NCBI GenBank assembly: GCA_034432855.1
Contig: DAOUBA010000228.1
Span: 1-53,441 of the forward strand
DNA: 53,441 nucleotides
Reading direction: 5' to 3'
DNA from: DAOUBA01 sp034432855
GTDB lineage: Bacteria > Chloroflexota > Anaerolineae > B4-G1
Notes under the pieces: model-generated
What the model was told of the DNA's origin: nothing
Database searches by the model: none
Seen by the model: the letters and a program-made list of their open reading frames with translations, nothing else
Translations under genes and position numbers: made by a program
Part shown: positions 6,882 to 14,984 of the stretch, one piece after another
Numbering within the stretch: position 1 is the first letter of the stretch
Layout: every line of letters begins with the position of its first letter

Positions 6882-8225
6882 ATGGACAAACAGTTATCAG
6901 CAGCAGAAAAGCAAGAGGCGCTGTGGCAAGGGAAACTCTCGCCAAAGGATCCTGCAGGAAACCCTCTGCAGTTCCAGAGCCCACAGGCCGAGCAGGCGTA
7001 CAAGGAGAGAATCCTCCGCTTCAAAGACGCCATCCAGATGGAAAAGTTGCCGGATAGGGTGCCGGTTACGGTGTTCCCCAGCATGTTTCCCTGGCTCTCC
7101 GCCGGGATGACCGTTCAGGAAGCCATGTACGATTATGGCAAATGTGCGGAGGTCTTTAAGAAATTCATCCTGGACTATGAGCCGGACGTGCATTGGGGGG
7201 CCTATGCACCCGGGCCGGGCAGGTTCTTCGAGATCCTGGACTACAAGTTATACTCCTGGCCGGGCCATGGGGTCGCGCCCGAATTCAGTTACCAATGCAA
7301 CGAGAGCGAGTACATGATGGCGGACGAGTACGACGCTCTGATTCAGGACCCCTCCGGCTACTTTATCAACGTCTACCTGCCGCGCGTGTTTGGGGCCCTG
7401 GGAGGGTTCCAGATGCTCCCGTTCTTCCCAGGCATCCTCGAGATGTACGGCCTTGCGCTCAGTTTCATCCCCTTTGGATTGCCTCCTGTTCAGAGCACCT
7501 TTCAAGCTCTTTTCGAGGCCGGAGCCGAGGCTCTGAAATGGGTGGGGCCAATCGGCGGTGCAGATGGCGAACTGGCCGTATCGGGATTCCCGAACATCCT
7601 CGGCGGGTTCACCAAGGCGCCGTTCGACGTCATCGGCGATACCCTGCGGGGCACCAAGGGGATCATGCTGGACATTTACCGGCAGCCCGATAAACTCATC
7701 AAGGCCATGGAGGCCCTCACGCCGCTCATGATCAGGATGGGGGTCGGCTCGGCGCGACAAACCGGCAATCCCATAATATTCGTCCCGCTGCACAAGGGCG
7801 CCGATGGCTTCCTCTCCGACGAGCAGTTCAAGAAATTCTTCTGGCCCACCCTCAAAGAGGTCATCCTGGGCCTGATCGAGGGTGGGTGCGTGCCACTCCC
7901 GGCGCTCGAGGGGTTCTGGAATACGCGACTGAAGGTTGTCCAGGACATCCCCAGAGGCAAGACCCTGTGGATGGTTGACCAGTCAGATATGGCTGAGGTG
8001 AAAAAGACCTTGGGCAAGAAGGCCTGCCTGCTGGGCAACGTTCCTTCTTCTCTGTTGGCCTTGGGCACCCCGCAGGAGGTGCGAGATTACGTCAAGAAAC
8101 TCATAGACGTGGCCGGCAAGGATGGTGGCCTCATCGTCTGCAACGGGGCGTTCTTCGACCAGGCCAAGCCGGAAAACGTCAAGGCAATGGTGGATGCCGC
8201 CAAGGAATACGGCGTGTACAAATAG
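6882..8225 (+). CDS. Uroporphyrinogen decarboxylase-family methyltransferase (MtaA/CmuA-like)
   Basis: This 447-residue protein belongs to the URO-D superfamily as used in corrinoid methyl transfer, not in haem synthesis: it sits directly behind a corrinoid protein and has the longer N-terminus (about 60 residues before DRVPVTVFPSMFPWLSAGM). Visible landmarks are PFFPGILEMYG, HKGADGFLSDEQFKKFFWPTLKEVI (His304), GGCVPLPALEGFWN (Glu343) and GLIVCNGAFFD (Cys420). MtaA-type enzymes bind zinc through an HxC plus a distal Cys; here the HxC is replaced by HKG, so the metal site would use a different set. It could be the substrate-side or the folate-side methyltransferase; the other partner is not in the window. 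AGGAGGTAGGAG precedes the ATG. Confidence 0.85.
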   Translation: MDKQLSAAEKQEALWQGKLSPKDPAGNPLQFQSPQAEQAYKERILRFKDAIQMEKLPDRVPVTVFPSMFPWLSAGMTVQEAMYDYGKCAEVFKKFILDYEPDVHWGAYAPGPGRFFEILDYKLYSWPGHGVAPEFSYQCNESEYMMADEYDALIQDPSGYFINVYLPRVFGALGGFQMLPFFPGILEMYGLALSFIPFGLPPVQSTFQALFEAGAEALKWVGPIGGADGELAVSGFPNILGGFTKAPFDVIGDTLRGTKGIMLDIYRQPDKLIKAMEALTPLMIRMGVGSARQTGNPIIFVPLHKGADGFLSDEQFKKFFWPTLKEVILGLIEGGCVPLPALEGFWNTRLKVVQDIPRGKTLWMVDQSDMAEVKKTLGKKACLLGNVPSSLLALGTPQEVRDYVKKLIDVAGKDGGLIVCNGAFFDQAKPENVKAMVDAAKEYGVYK

Positions 8226-8239
8226 GCATCGGGAGCGTA

Positions 8240-8315
8240 TTCACCACAAAGGACGCAAAGGAACACGAAGGATGTGTGGGTTTTCCCGTTGTGTACTTCG
8301 TGCCCTTGGCGGTTC
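8240..8315. repeat. CACAAAGG/CCTTTGTG-type palindromic intergenic repeat
   Basis: TTCACCACAAAGGACGCAAA and the following GAACACGAAGG form one arm; GTACTTCGTGCCCTTGGCGG forms the other. Related copies lie at 2388-2421 and 53347-53429. Such elements are common between genes in several phyla and encode nothing. Confidence 0.6.
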
Positions 8316-8328
8316 ACAGAGGGACGAG

Positions 8329-8360
8329 GCCTGACGGTCTTCCATAGGAGACCGTCAGGC
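8329..8360 (+). terminator. Perfect 12-bp hairpin after the methyltransferase gene
   Basis: GCCTGACGGTCT (8329-8340) and AGACCGTCAGGC (8349-8360) pair perfectly around an 8-base loop. The hairpin is followed by CCAAGGTTTTG, a weak T-run, so it may terminate the corrinoid operon or act as a partial terminator/processing stem ahead of the alcohol dehydrogenase gene. Confidence 0.45.
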
Positions 8361-8386
8361 CCAAGGTTTTGATCGGGAGGGTGGAG

Positions 8387-9484
8387 ATGGAGATTAAGGC
8401 CGCTGTCGTTTCTGAGACAGGGGGAGAGTTCCACATCGAACCACTGGAAATGAGTGAGCCGAGCGACGACGAGGTGGTGGTGCGTATCGTGGGGGTCGGC
8501 ATCTGCCACACCGATCTGGGCGCCCGGGACGGACACCTGCCGATCCCCCCGCCGCCGAGCGTCTTTGGACACGAGGGGGCCGGCATCGTCGAGAAGGTCG
8601 GGGCGCGGGTGACCAAGGTGAAGCCGGGCGATCACGTGGTGCTGGCGTGGGACTATTGCGGGGCATGCAGTTCCTGCAAGGCCGGCAAGGTGCTCTATTG
8701 TCTCAACTTTTTCCTGCACAATTTCCACGGTGCCCGTCCCGACGGCAGTGCCACTCTGCACAAGAGGGATCGGGTCGTCCACGGTTCCTTCTTCTGCCAG
8801 TCCTCTTTCGCCGATTTTGCCCTGGCCAACGAGCGGAACGTCATCAAGGTACGGGAGGATATTCCCCTCGAGGTCCTCGCCCCGCTGGGGTGTGGCGTGA
8901 TGACCGGCGCGGGCGCGGTCATGAACGCGCTGCAGCCCCAACCCGGGTCTTCCATCGCCGTATTCGGCGTCGGCCCGGTGGGGATGAGCGCCGTCCTCGG
9001 GGCGGTCGTGTGCGGTTGTACCACGATCATCGCCGTAGACGTCAATCCAGACCGCTTGAAGGTGGCGAAGGAATTGGGCGCCACCCACACCGTGAACGCA
9101 GCCGGGGTGGATCCGGTCAAGACGATCAGGGACATGACCGGCGGAGGCGCCGAGTTCAGCCTCGAGTGCGTCGGGAATCCCAAGGTGCTGCGACAGGCCG
9201 TGGACGTTTTGCCTCGCCTGGGGGTTTGCGGGCTGCTGGGAGTCGTGCCGCCAGGCACCGAGGTCGCTTTGGATATGGACCTGCTCATGAACGGCCGGAC
9301 GGTCAAGGGGATCCTCGGAGGCGATGCGATTCCGGACCTGTTCATCCCCAAACTGATCGATCTGTATCGCCAGGGTCGGTTCCCCTTCGACCGATTGATC
9401 ACGTTCTATCCGTTCGACGAGATCAACCGGGCGGTGGAGGATATGGAGCAGGGGCGCGTGGTCAAGCCGGTTTTGCGACTGTAG
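8387..9484 (+). CDS. Zinc-dependent alcohol dehydrogenase (aryl/benzyl-alcohol type, MDR family)
   Basis: The ATG at 8387 follows GGGAGGG. The 365-residue product shows all MDR landmarks: catalytic zinc ligands in GICHTDLGARDGH and FGHEGAGIVEKVG, the four-Cys structural zinc lobe (YCGACSSCKAGKVLYC), and a Rossmann motif GVGPVGMSAVLGA followed by VDVNPDRL, where the Asp indicates NAD rather than NADP. GCGVMTGAGAVMN is typical of the benzyl-alcohol dehydrogenase branch. It should oxidise a primary alcohol to the aldehyde and make NADH. The next gene is an aldehyde:ferredoxin oxidoreductase, which gives a direct alcohol-to-acid route. Actual substrate unknown. Confidence 0.92.
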   Translation: MEIKAAVVSETGGEFHIEPLEMSEPSDDEVVVRIVGVGICHTDLGARDGHLPIPPPPSVFGHEGAGIVEKVGARVTKVKPGDHVVLAWDYCGACSSCKAGKVLYCLNFFLHNFHGARPDGSATLHKRDRVVHGSFFCQSSFADFALANERNVIKVREDIPLEVLAPLGCGVMTGAGAVMNALQPQPGSSIAVFGVGPVGMSAVLGAVVCGCTTIIAVDVNPDRLKVAKELGATHTVNAAGVDPVKTIRDMTGGGAEFSLECVGNPKVLRQAVDVLPRLGVCGLLGVVPPGTEVALDMDLLMNGRTVKGILGGDAIPDLFIPKLIDLYRQGRFPFDRLITFYPFDEINRAVEDMEQGRVVKPVLRL

Positions 9485-9514
9485 CACCGAGTCTACCACT
9501 GAAAGGAAACGGAC

Positions 9515-11236
9515 ATGAAGTTCATACGGGTGAACATGAGCGAAAAGAGCATCCGTGTTGAGGACGTGCCGCGGGAGTACGCCGGGCTCGGCGGGCGGGG
9601 GCTTACGTCCATTATGATCAACGCCGAGGTGCCGCCCAAATGCGATCCCCTGGGGCCGGAGAACAGGCTCATCTTTGCCCCGGGCCTTTTGAGCGGCACG
9701 ACCCTTCCGAACACCAGCCGCGTGTCCGTAGGGGCGAAAAGCCCACTGACCGGGGGAATCAAGGAGAGCAACGCGGGGGGCACTATGGGAGCGGCTTTGG
9801 GCCGCCTGGGCATCACGGCGATCGTTGTCGAGGGACAGGCGCCGGAGGGAGAACTCTACTTTCTCAGGGTTGACGAGAAGGGAGAAGCCGGCCTCGTTCC
9901 GGCCCAAGAGTTCAAGGGCATGCGAACCTACCCTCTCGTGGAAAAGATCCTCGAGACCTATGGGCCGAAAACCTCGGTGCTCTGCATCGGGCCGGCCGGT
10001 GAGCAAAGGCTGGCCGTGGCGTCCGTACAGTCTTCCGACGTGGACGGTCGCCCCTGCCGTGCAGCTGGTCGAGGAGGACTGGGGGCGGTGATGGGCGCGA
10101 AGGGACTCAAGGCCCTGATCGTGGATCAGCGCGGCAAGAGCGCCGACCCCATCGCCGATCCGGAGACCTTCAGGGAAGCGGTCAAGGCCGTTGTTCAAAT
10201 CGTAAAGGCGGATCACATGAACGCCGTGGTGATGCCCCAGTTAGGCACCGCCGGTCTGGTGGCTCCTGTTAATTCCATGGGCGCCTTTCCCAGTTACAAC
10301 GCGCGCAAGGGCGTGTTGGAGGGCTGGGAAGAAATCTGCGGGGAGAGGATGGCCGAGATCATCCAGGAGCGGGGCGGGAATCCGACTCACCGGGGCTGCG
10401 ACCAGTGCATCATTCACTGCTCCAACGTGTTCGTGGATAAGGATGGCAAATATGTCACCAGCTCCTTGGAGTACGAGACCATCTGGGCTATGGGGGGGAT
10501 GACCGGCATCGCCGACCTGGACGCGATCGCCCGCCTCGACAATCTGTGTGACAACATTGGGGTTGACACCATGAGCACGGGGGTGGCCATAGCCGTGGCT
10601 ATGGATGCCGGGTATAAACCGTTTGGGGATGCCGAGGCCGCCATAGAGATGGTCGAAGAGATCGGTAAGGGCACAGAGTTCGGCAAGTTGCTGGGCAGTG
10701 GGCCTGTGGCGGTCGGCAAGCACTTCAACCATCCCCGAGTACCCGTAGTCAAGGGCCAAAGCATCGCTGCCTATGATCCACGCGGCATGTTGGGGCATGG
10801 CGTTACCTACGCCACCTCACCCATGGGGGCCGATCACACTGCCGGGAACGTGGTCGGGGCATATTTGCAGGGGATACTGGACCCATTGGACCCCAAAGGC
10901 CAGGTCGAGACCTCCCGGTTCCTCCAGATCGCCATGGCCGCGTTCGACACGATGGGACAGTGTTTCATGGCGAACGTAGCCCTGTTGAGTCCCGAAAGTC
11001 TCGCGGCGTTCAGCAAGGTGATCGAGGCCAAACTGGGCAAGCCGCTTGGCCCGGACGAGTTTCCCTTCGGTTTGGGTACGCGGGTGCTGAAAGCGGAGCG
11101 GGAGTTCAACCGCAAGGCCGGGTTCACCAGGGAGGATGACCGGTTGCCCAAGTTCTTTTACGAGGAACCCCTGCCTCCTCACAATACTGTGTTCGTGATC
11201 AGTGACGAGGAACTGGATAGCACCTTCGATTACTGA
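9515..11236 (+). CDS. Aldehyde:ferredoxin oxidoreductase family, tungsten/molybdopterin (copy 1)
   Basis: This 573-residue protein has the AOR three-domain layout. The N-terminal domain includes YAGLGGRGLTS, FAPGLLSGTTLPNTSRVSVGAKSPLTG and the pterin-binding RAAGRGGLGAVMGAKGLKA. The [4Fe-4S] ligands are Cys295, Cys298 and Cys302 (GCDQCIIHCSN) plus Cys345 (LDNLCDNIGVDTMSTG). The C-terminal domain includes ATSPMGADHTAGN. The enzyme would oxidise an aldehyde to the acid and reduce ferredoxin in the cytoplasm, using a bis-pterin W or Mo cofactor. It is 30 bases behind the alcohol dehydrogenase and 12 bases ahead of a MoaD/ThiS protein. A second AOR at 40698 shares the layout but differs in Cys spacing. 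Confidence 0.93.
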   Translation: MKFIRVNMSEKSIRVEDVPREYAGLGGRGLTSIMINAEVPPKCDPLGPENRLIFAPGLLSGTTLPNTSRVSVGAKSPLTGGIKESNAGGTMGAALGRLGITAIVVEGQAPEGELYFLRVDEKGEAGLVPAQEFKGMRTYPLVEKILETYGPKTSVLCIGPAGEQRLAVASVQSSDVDGRPCRAAGRGGLGAVMGAKGLKALIVDQRGKSADPIADPETFREAVKAVVQIVKADHMNAVVMPQLGTAGLVAPVNSMGAFPSYNARKGVLEGWEEICGERMAEIIQERGGNPTHRGCDQCIIHCSNVFVDKDGKYVTSSLEYETIWAMGGMTGIADLDAIARLDNLCDNIGVDTMSTGVAIAVAMDAGYKPFGDAEAAIEMVEEIGKGTEFGKLLGSGPVAVGKHFNHPRVPVVKGQSIAAYDPRGMLGHGVTYATSPMGADHTAGNVVGAYLQGILDPLDPKGQVETSRFLQIAMAAFDTMGQCFMANVALLSPESLAAFSKVIEAKLGKPLGPDEFPFGLGTRVLKAEREFNRKAGFTREDDRLPKFFYEEPLPPHNTVFVISDEELDSTFDY

Positions 11237-11248
11237 TGGGAATCCGGG

Positions 11249-11488
11249 ATGAAGGTGAAGGTCAGACTGTACGGGACTTTGGGCCAACGTTTCCCCGGTT
11301 ACCGGCGTTCGCAGGGCATGGAGGTCGAAGTTCCGGACGGAGCGACAGCCGAGGACCTGCTCGCTCTTCTGGAAACCCCCGAATCCCAGAGGGCTGTCGT
11401 TGCTGTGCAAGGCCGGATACTGAAGGCGGATGACAGAATACAGCGCGGAGTGCCCGTGAACGTCTTGCAGGCTATTGGCGGCGGGTGA
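11249..11488 (+). CDS. MoaD/ThiS-like sulfur carrier protein (copy 1)
   Basis: The 79-residue protein has the ubiquitin-like MoaD pattern (MKVKVRLYGTLGQRFPGY, then VEVPDGATAEDLLALLE and GVPVNVLQAIGGG) and ends in the Gly-Gly that is thiocarboxylated for sulfur transfer. Such small proteins often follow AOR genes and are thought to serve that enzyme's pterin cofactor. It begins 12 bases after the AOR stop codon. No MoaE or MoeB/ThiF is in the window. Confidence 0.88.
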   Translation: MKVKVRLYGTLGQRFPGYRRSQGMEVEVPDGATAEDLLALLETPESQRAVVAVQGRILKADDRIQRGVPVNVLQAIGGG

Positions 11489-11616
11489 CATATCTACGAG
11501 AGAGGGGGGATGGAATATGTAAGGATACTCACTCTTCCCTAGCCGGGTAAAAGCAAAGTCCACAACGATAACATAGCCACACATTCAGGGTTTATAGTTA
11601 GTAAGGAGGAAGACAG

Positions 11617-12864
11617 ATGGGTACCAAAGGTTTGACCCGCCGTGAATTCCTTCGCGGCGCAGCACTGACCGGCGCCGGATTGGTTGCAGCCGCTTGTGCT
11701 CCCACTCCGCCCCCGACGCCGACCAAAGACAAGATCATCGTCGGTATGTCCAGGCCCCTTTCGGGCCCTCTGGCCGTGGTCGGAGACTCGGCATTCAGGC
11801 CGGTCTATGAGACGTGGGTTTCTGAGGTCAATGCCGATGGAGGGATATACGTCGAAGAGTACGGCAAAAAGTTGCCCATAGAACTCAAGGTATACGATGA
11901 CACCAGTGATGTGGGCACGATGACGCGGCTGACCGAGAAACTGATCGTCGAAGATAAGGTGGACTTCTTGTGGCCCGCCTGTGGCACCGCCTTTATCTTT
12001 GCCCAGGCCCCCATCGCCCACAAGTACGGGTACGTGCTGATAACAGCCGAGGGTGGCGCCACGAGCATCAAGGACATGCTTCCGAGTCTGCCCTACGTGT
12101 TCGTCACCCTGAGTTTCTCCGACTGGTACCAGTTGCCGGTGCTGGCCGAACTGCTTGCCGAAAAGGGCGCAAAGTCGGCCTTCATCGTCTACATTGCCGA
12201 CCTCCACGGCATTGAGTATTCGGGCGTAGCGGGCATCGAATTCCCGAAGGTGGGGATCGAGATCGTCGGTGTCAAGAGCGTCCCGCCTGACATCAAGGAT
12301 CTGTCGCCCGTGATCAAGGAAGCCAAGGCATCTGAGGCCGATGTCTTTTGCTGTTTTGCCTATCCCGACCAGATCATGCCCGCTACCGGGACATCAATAG
12401 AACTCGCCTTCAACCCCAAGGCGTGGGTAGGCGGCCCCGGCGTCAATTTCGGGTTCTACCAGACGGCATTTGGTCCGGCAGCGGAGGGAGTCATCGGTTT
12501 TACCTCCTTTAGCCCGAAGCAGTCCGCCGCAGCGCAGGCATTGGCCGATAAACTCTACGCAGGCAAGCCTAAAGAAATCCAGGACCTGTGGGGACACCCC
12601 CTCTACTGGGCCGGCCTGGAAATCTGGAAACAGGCCATCGAGAAGGCCGGAACCCTCGACCAGGACAAGATCAGAGACATCATTGCTACGGAACGCTTCC
12701 AAACAGTCCTGGGAGAGACCTGGTTCGAGAGGGGTCTCTTGTCCAAGGACTGCCATACCGGGGAGATCGGCCAGTGGATAAACGGGGTATACGAAGTCAT
12801 CGGCCCGAAAAAGTGGGCTACTGCAGAGATGTTATATCCCAAGCCCAAATGGCCAACTGGATAG
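11617..12864 (+). CDS. ABC importer substrate-binding lipoprotein, branched-chain amino acid type (Tat-exported)
   Basis: The signal region carries a twin-arginine motif (LTRREFLRGAALTGAG) followed by a lipobox ending in Cys (VAAACAP) and a short Pro/Thr linker (TPPPTPTKD), so the protein is probably Tat-exported and lipid-anchored. The mature part is a type I periplasmic binding fold: VGMSRPLSGPLAVVGDSA, YDDTSDVGTMTRLTEKLI, VDFLWPACGTAF. This fold is used for branched-chain amino acids, amides, aromatic acids and short organic acids. Its place between the alcohol/aldehyde enzymes and the Liv permeases suggests it binds the substrate of that pathway. GGAGGAAGACAG precedes the ATG. A MITE-like element separates it from livH. 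Confidence 0.9.
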   Translation: MGTKGLTRREFLRGAALTGAGLVAAACAPTPPPTPTKDKIIVGMSRPLSGPLAVVGDSAFRPVYETWVSEVNADGGIYVEEYGKKLPIELKVYDDTSDVGTMTRLTEKLIVEDKVDFLWPACGTAFIFAQAPIAHKYGYVLITAEGGATSIKDMLPSLPYVFVTLSFSDWYQLPVLAELLAEKGAKSAFIVYIADLHGIEYSGVAGIEFPKVGIEIVGVKSVPPDIKDLSPVIKEAKASEADVFCCFAYPDQIMPATGTSIELAFNPKAWVGGPGVNFGFYQTAFGPAAEGVIGFTSFSPKQSAAAQALADKLYAGKPKEIQDLWGHPLYWAGLEIWKQAIEKAGTLDQDKIRDIIATERFQTVLGETWFERGLLSKDCHTGEIGQWINGVYEVIGPKKWATAEMLYPKPKWPTG

Positions 12865-12876
12865 CCGGAAGACTCT

Positions 12877-12884
12877 AACGGGAC
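12877..12884. repeat. Left copy of an 8-bp target site duplication
   Basis: AACGGGAC here is repeated exactly at 13047-13054, directly flanking the element at 12885-13046. Confidence 0.75.
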
Positions 12885-13046
12885 GTAACTACCCAGACCG
12901 CCTGTTCAGCGATTGAAATCGCCTCTGGTGGGCTTTCAGCCGGGCGTCCACCGGCGTGGACGCTGCCCAGGCGACCGCGTAGGCGGTCACCGCGGGCGCG
13001 CAGCGCCCTCTCAGGCGCGGTTTCAACCGCCCGCCTGGGTAGTTAC
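12885..13046. repeat. MITE-like element, copy 2, with 8-bp target duplication
   Basis: The 162-base GC-rich element has perfect 12-bp ends, GTAACTACCCAG (12885-12896) and CTGGGTAGTTAC (13035-13046). Inside lies GCGATTGAAATCGCC, the counterpart of the ATTTCAATCG motif in the copy at 2219-2387. The flanking AACGGGAC repeats mark it as inserted by transposition. It sits between the binding-protein gene and livH, where its strong pairing may affect read-through or transcript stability. An 8-bp duplication occurs in several transposase families, so the helper cannot be named. Confidence 0.8.
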
Positions 13047-13054
13047 AACGGGAC
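13047..13054. repeat. Right copy of an 8-bp target site duplication
   Basis: AACGGGAC matches 12877-12884 exactly. Confidence 0.75.
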
Positions 13055-13063
13055 GGGGTCATA

Positions 13064-13132
13064 GTGCAGGCTGTCTAAAGGGATAAATGACAACGACTTC
13101 CAGAGTTGTCGGGGACTTTGGGCAGCCTGCAC
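13064..13132. repeat. Nested palindrome upstream of livH
   Basis: GTGCAGGCTG (13064-13073) pairs with CAGCCTGCAC (13123-13132). Inside, GACAAC (13089-13094) pairs with GTTGTC (13105-13110), and AAAG/CTTT stretches extend the stem. The whole 69 bases can fold into one long interrupted hairpin. It ends 28 bases before livH and could be a second mobile repeat or an RNA processing or attenuation structure. Confidence 0.6.
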
Positions 13133-13160
13133 CCTTGATTACAACTGAGGAGCCACCAGT

Positions 13161-14030
13161 ATGTTTGTGACCATCCTGGACGTCGTGATTGCCGGTTTGC
13201 TGCTAGGCGGTCTCTATGCCTTGATCGCCATGGGGCTCAGCCTGCAGTATGGGGTTGCCCGGGTACTGAACATCTCCCATGGCGAGTTCATCATGCTCGG
13301 AGGTTTGACGACCTGGACACTGCACACCGCGTTTGGCATCAACCCGCTGATATCCCTTGCCGTGTGCGGCCCAGTGGCCTTTATCCTGGGTTTTGTCATT
13401 CACAGGATTGTATTCAGGCGCCTGCTGGCTTCGTCGCCATCACCAGGTGCTTTTGAGAGCAGTTCCATGCTGGCTTCTTTCGGCCTCATGTTCATCATTC
13501 AAAACATCGCCCTAATGGCATGGGGGCCTGAAATCAGGGGGTACTCTTACCTGGCGATTCCGGTCAGTCTGGCGGGAGCACTGTTTGGCGCCAACCGCCT
13601 CGTGACCCTCGGGTTTGCTGTCATCATCGGTCTGGCCTTCTATCTCTTTCTGGCCCTCACGCGCACGGGCAAGGCCATCAGGGCGGCGGCCCAAGACCCG
13701 GCCACCGCTGGACTTATGGGAGTCAACATCAACAACGTGCTTGCTCTGTGCTTCGGCCTGGGCGCTGCTATGGCTGGGATCGCCGGCATGCTCATCAGCA
13801 TGTGCTATCCTGTTCACGCCGTGATGGGCCTTGAATACACCGTCATTGCCGTCATCGTGGTGGTGCTGGGCGGATTGGGCAGCATCCCCGGTAGTTTCAT
13901 TGGAGGCTTCATTCTGGGCCTTGTCGGTAGCATCGTCACCTATTTTGAGCCGGCACTGACGCTGGTTGCCTACTATGCTATCTTCATACTCCTGCTGCTG
14001 GTGAAACCGACAGGGATCATGGGGAGATAA
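13161..14030 (+). CDS. livH: ABC importer inner-membrane permease, LivH type
   Basis: The 289-residue protein is almost wholly hydrophobic, with about eight membrane segments. It starts with the LivH signature (VIAGLLLGGLYALIAMGLS, then GVARVLNISHGEFIMLGG) and carries the cytoplasmic contact sequence for the ATPase around GKAIRAAAQDPATAGLMGVN. VVVLGGLGSIPGSFIGG is typical of the C-terminus. It would form the import channel with LivM for the ligand delivered by the binding protein at 11617. It ends 3 bases before livM. Confidence 0.93.
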   Translation: MFVTILDVVIAGLLLGGLYALIAMGLSLQYGVARVLNISHGEFIMLGGLTTWTLHTAFGINPLISLAVCGPVAFILGFVIHRIVFRRLLASSPSPGAFESSSMLASFGLMFIIQNIALMAWGPEIRGYSYLAIPVSLAGALFGANRLVTLGFAVIIGLAFYLFLALTRTGKAIRAAAQDPATAGLMGVNINNVLALCFGLGAAMAGIAGMLISMCYPVHAVMGLEYTVIAVIVVVLGGLGSIPGSFIGGFILGLVGSIVTYFEPALTLVAYYAIFILLLLVKPTGIMGR

Positions 14031-14033
14031 AGA

Positions 14034-14984
14034 ATGGATATCACCAGAGCCGACCTCAAAAAGATGTGGGCGCCCGGGCTGCTCCTCGTCATCCTGGTTC
14101 TGCTGGCCACATTATCGCTCTATGCTTCAATCTATATCGTCATACTAGCGACCAGCGTTCTAATGTACATTGTCATGACGGTAAGTTGGGTGATTTTCTC
14201 CGCTCCTACCGGTTACATTTCACTGGCGTCAGCGGCGTTTTTCGGGGTTGGTATATACACTTCAGCCATCCTGGGGAATAGGCTACCTTTACCTATCGTG
14301 TTGCTCATTGGTGGTCTGGCGAGTTCTTGCCTTGCGCTGCTCGTTGGCGCTTTGACGCTCAGGCTGAAGGGCATCTATTTCGCTATGTTCACCTTCGGAC
14401 TCGTCGAACTCATCAAGCACCTTTTGCTGTGGTATGAGATCACGTTTACAGGCACGCGCGGACGGTTCGTCGTCGTCGTAGACAACCACACGATCTATCA
14501 TATCATGCTCATCATTCTTGTGGTACTGTTGTTGACCGCATACTTGATCAGGCGCTCCAAATTTGGGTTGGCCTTGCAGAGCATTGGAGAATCCGAGGAC
14601 GCGGCGGCTCACATGGGCGTCAACGTGAATGCTCTGAAAACCGTCACCTTTGCCATCAGCGCCGTCTTCATCGGGATGGCCGGGGCTATCATGGCGACAA
14701 GATGGACGTACATTGACCCCTACATTGCCTTCAAGCCGCTCTTTTCCTTCATGCCCGTGCTGATGGCCATTTTTGGCGGCATGCGGCGATTCTACGGCCC
14801 TATCCTGGGCGCGGCGATTTTTGCCTACCTGGAAGAAATCTTGATCACCAGCTTCCCCTATCAATACATGCTCATTTTCGGCACGATATTGGTTATGACC
14901 ATCCTATACCTGCCCGATGGGCTCATTGGGCTCATACAAAGGGTGCGGAAAGGAATTTCAGGAGGCCAACATGCCGATGCTTGA
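14034..14984 (+). CDS. livM: ABC importer inner-membrane permease, LivM type
   Basis: The 316-residue protein has multiple membrane segments and LivM hallmarks: GYISLASAAFFGVGIYT, LTLRLKGIYFAMFTFGLVEL, the ATPase-contact loop SKFGLALQSIGESEDAAAHMGVNV, and FGGMRRFYGPILGAAIFAYLEE. It lacks the fused LivG-like extension found in some homologues. Its last 14 bases overlap livG, indicating translational coupling. Confidence 0.93.
   Translation: MDITRADLKKMWAPGLLLVILVLLATLSLYASIYIVILATSVLMYIVMTVSWVIFSAPTGYISLASAAFFGVGIYTSAILGNRLPLPIVLLIGGLASSCLALLVGALTLRLKGIYFAMFTFGLVELIKHLLLWYEITFTGTRGRFVVVVDNHTIYHIMLIILVVLLLTAYLIRRSKFGLALQSIGESEDAAAHMGVNVNALKTVTFAISAVFIGMAGAIMATRWTYIDPYIAFKPLFSFMPVLMAIFGGMRRFYGPILGAAIFAYLEEILITSFPYQYMLIFGTILVMTILYLPDGLIGLIQRVRKGISGGQHADA

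Noticed and set aside
8087..10216. A 709-codon open frame on the minus strand opposite the alcohol dehydrogenase and AOR genes
   Set aside because: It is a GC-rich antisense frame full of His, Arg and Gln. The plus strand has two clear enzyme families with intact motifs and ribosome sites.
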